Source of the DNA: Bacillus pseudomycoides DSM 12442
Lineage (GTDB): Bacteria; Bacillota; Bacilli; Bacillales; Bacillaceae_G
Assembly: GCF_000161455.1 (NCBI RefSeq)
Contig: NZ_CM000745.1
Location: 3,749,910-3,813,909 of the forward strand
DNA length: 64,000 nt
Direction of reading: 5' to 3'
The position numbers and the translations under genes were made by a program. The notes beneath the pieces were generated by a model. That model saw only the letters and a program-made list of their open reading frames with translations, was not told where the DNA came from and ran no database searches. Each line of letters begins with the position of its first letter. Within the stretch, counting starts at the first letter, position 1. Positions 62,180 through 64,000 of the stretch are shown here, piece by piece.

Positions 62180-63007
62180 ATGAAAATGAAAAGAGGCATT
62201 ACCACATTATTATCTGTAGCAGTTCTTTCTACATCACTTGTAGCATGTTCAGGAACAGCTGAAAAAACTGTAGCAAAAGAAGAAAAAGTAAAATTAACAG
62301 ATCAACAGCTAATGGCTGATCTATGGTATCAAACAGCTGGTGAAACAAAAGCTTTGTATTATCAAGGCTATAACATCGGACAATTAAAACTCGATGCTGC
62401 TCTTGCAAAAGGGACAAGTAAAAAACCAGCAATTGTACTAGATTTAGATGAAACCGTTTTAGATAACAGCCCCCACCAAGCGATGACTGTGAAAGAAGGA
62501 AAGGGCTATCCTTATAAATGGGATGAGTGGATTAATAAAGCAGAAGCGGCAGCTCTTCCTGGTGCAATTGACTTCTTAAAATATACTGAATCTAAAGGTG
62601 TCGATATCTACTACATTTCAAACCGTAAAACAAATCAATTAGATGCAACGATTAAAAACCTTGAACGCGTTGGCGCTCCACAAGCAACGAAAGAACATAT
62701 TTTACTACAAGACCCGAAAGAAAAAGGGAAAGAAAAACGTCGTGAACTTGTTTCACAATCACACGATATCGTCCTATTCTTCGGTGATAACTTATCTGAC
62801 TTCACTGGATTTGATGGGAAATCTGTAAAAGATCGCAATCAAACAGTTGAAGAAACAAAAGCACAATTTGGCGAGAAATTCATCATTTTCCCTAACCCAA
62901 TGTATGGTGATTGGGAAGGCGCTCTATATGATTACAATTTCAAAAAATCTGATGCAGAAAAAGATAAAATTCGTCGTGATAACTTAAAATCATTCGAAGT
63001 AAAATAG
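62180..63007 (+). CDS. Acid phosphatase / 5'-nucleotidase lipoprotein, e(P4) family
   Basis: 275 aa. Lipoprotein signal with lipobox LVACSG (Cys at 23). HAD-type class B/C acid phosphatase core with the nucleophile motif VLDLDETVLDNS, SNRK as second motif, and FFGDNLSDF for the third aspartate pair. Dephosphorylates nucleotides and other esters on the outer membrane face. AAGGAGG precedes the ATG; monocistronic with its own terminator. Confidence 0.93.
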   Translation: MKMKRGITTLLSVAVLSTSLVACSGTAEKTVAKEEKVKLTDQQLMADLWYQTAGETKALYYQGYNIGQLKLDAALAKGTSKKPAIVLDLDETVLDNSPHQAMTVKEGKGYPYKWDEWINKAEAAALPGAIDFLKYTESKGVDIYYISNRKTNQLDATIKNLERVGAPQATKEHILLQDPKEKGKEKRRELVSQSHDIVLFFGDNLSDFTGFDGKSVKDRNQTVEETKAQFGEKFIIFPNPMYGDWEGALYDYNFKKSDAEKDKIRRDNLKSFEVK

Positions 63008-63038
63008 TAAAAGGATGGCATAGGCCATCCTTTTACTA
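63005..63038 (+). terminator. Terminator of the acid phosphatase gene
   Basis: AGTAAAAGGATGGC / GCCATCCTTTTACT hairpin followed by ATTTTAT. Confidence 0.88.
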
Positions 63039-63224
63039 TTTTATCCTAATCTAATCATACACATATCTGAATGTTACATATATAAATCAACAAAATCAAA
63101 CATTTTTTGACATTTTCTTTGCAATTCTATTACGTTACGACTCTTATATTTCTTTTTATAGAAACTAGACTTATAATTAACATACTAGAAAAATTATAAG
63201 AAAGGACTGAGATTACACAGCGTT

Positions 63225-64000
63225 ATGAAAAAGGTAATTGTTATTTCTGCCACTACGATTGTAATCGGTATTACATCCTTCGCTTATTTCAGCTCAAAAT
63301 CACCATTACAAAATGAAGCGAAAGCTGTCGAAACACAAAAACATATTGAACATCCAAAAGAAGAGATTCCAACATTCCCAAAAGCAACTCATACTGCTAA
63401 AAAAATAGATGAGAATTTCTCTCTTGTTACAAATCCAGATTCACCTCTTGTATTAGTAAATAAACATCGTAAATTACCAGATGGCTATACACCAGACGAT
63501 CTTATAAGACCAGACGTTCCATTTGCATATCCAAAAGATAAAGAGAAAACATTACTTCGTAAAGATGCTGGTGCAGCTCTCGAAAAAATGTTCCATGCAG
63601 CAAAAGAACAAGGACTAGAGCTTACTGCTGTATCAGGATACCGTTCTTATAAACGACAACAATCATTACATAATATGTACATAAAACGACAAGGACAAGC
63701 TGAAGCAGATTCGGTAAGCGCAATCCCTGGAACAAGTGAACATCAAACAGGCCTTACAATGGATATTAGTTCTAAATCAGCAAATTATCAATTAGAGCCT
63801 ATTTTCGGTGAAACAGAGGAAGGTAAATGGGTTGCAGCACATGCCCATGAATTTGGATTCATTATTCGTTATTTAGAGGATAAAACAGATACGACGGAAT
63901 ACGCATACGAACCATGGCATATTCGCTATGTTGGTAATCCATATGCTACATACTTACATAAACATCACTTAACATTAGAAGAAGCAATGGATGCAAAAAA
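63225..64000 (+). CDS. LD-/D,D-carboxypeptidase, VanY/LdcB family (truncated by window edge)
   Basis: At least 258 codons; the frame stays open to the right edge. N-terminal signal anchor (about 4-24), a linker, then an M15B peptidase domain (about 100-250) with the zinc motif in GTSEHQTGLTMDIS (His and Asp) and the third ligand in EPWHIRYVG. Trims peptidoglycan stem peptides outside the membrane. The ribosome binding site AAAGGA is far (about 18 bases) from the ATG, so translation may be weak. LdcB (tetrapeptide) versus VanY (pentapeptide) specificity cannot be decided. Confidence 0.9.
   Translation, partial: MKKVIVISATTIVIGITSFAYFSSKSPLQNEAKAVETQKHIEHPKEEIPTFPKATHTAKKIDENFSLVTNPDSPLVLVNKHRKLPDGYTPDDLIRPDVPFAYPKDKEKTLLRKDAGAALEKMFHAAKEQGLELTAVSGYRSYKRQQSLHNMYIKRQGQAEADSVSAIPGTSEHQTGLTMDISSKSANYQLEPIFGETEEGKWVAAHAHEFGFIIRYLEDKTDTTEYAYEPWHIRYVGNPYATYLHKHHLTLEEAMDAK

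Overview
The window is a chromosomal segment of a Bacillus cereus group organism (B. cereus / thuringiensis / anthracis type). This is inferred from low G+C, strong Gram-positive ribosome binding sites, a full set of endospore genes (spo0B, spoIVFAB, spoIIB, spoVID, gerM, gerE), a gene order close to the B. subtilis spo0B-obg / mre-min / valS-hem-lon-clpX-tig region, and two copies of a repeat that I recognise as bcr1, a mobile repeat confined to this group.

From 1 to about 43 kb almost every gene lies on the minus strand, so transcription runs from high to low coordinates. 1-2.3 kb: obgE (cut by the window edge), spo0B, rpmA-prp-rplU with an L21 leader. 2.3-5.4 kb: rng, spoIVFB, spoIVFA. 5.5-11 kb: mreBCD-minCD, radC, maf (shape, division site, septum). 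11-17 kb: spoIIB, folC, valS with a valine T-box. 17-26 kb: a small membrane protein on the plus strand, ysxE, spoVID and the haem operon hemA-X-C-D-B-L, in which hemD is broken by a homopolymer frameshift. 26-27.3 kb: plus-strand ohrR-ohr peroxide defence. 27.3-36.6 kb: lonA-ysxC, lonB, clpX, tig, ysoA (proteolysis and folding). 36.7-43 kb: small membrane proteins, a PH-domain protein, tRNA-Arg and tRNA-Gly, ysnB-rdgB-rph-gerM-racE, gerE.

43-64 kb is more accessory: a KimA-like potassium importer, a PspC protein, then an 11-kb minus-strand carbohydrate island. The island holds a YesM/YesN-type two-component system, a binding-protein-dependent sugar ABC importer without its ATPase, a LacZ-type beta-galactosidase and a GH63/MGH1-like glycosidase. 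After it come a XRE-cupin regulator divergent from a DMT transporter, an aquaporin, an Rrf2 regulator, an ABC-2 exporter, an e(P4)-type lipoprotein acid phosphatase and an LD-carboxypeptidase cut by the right edge.

Points worth a second look: the hemD frameshift on a slippery T8 run; a perfect PerR box and a folded RNA candidate far upstream of hemA; paired repeats that could be operators in the beta-galactoside island; the two inverted bcr1 copies; and several unexplained structured leaders (tig, the 64-aa membrane protein, an orphan terminator near 37.3 kb). I see no prophage, IS element, CRISPR array or clearly novel defence system.
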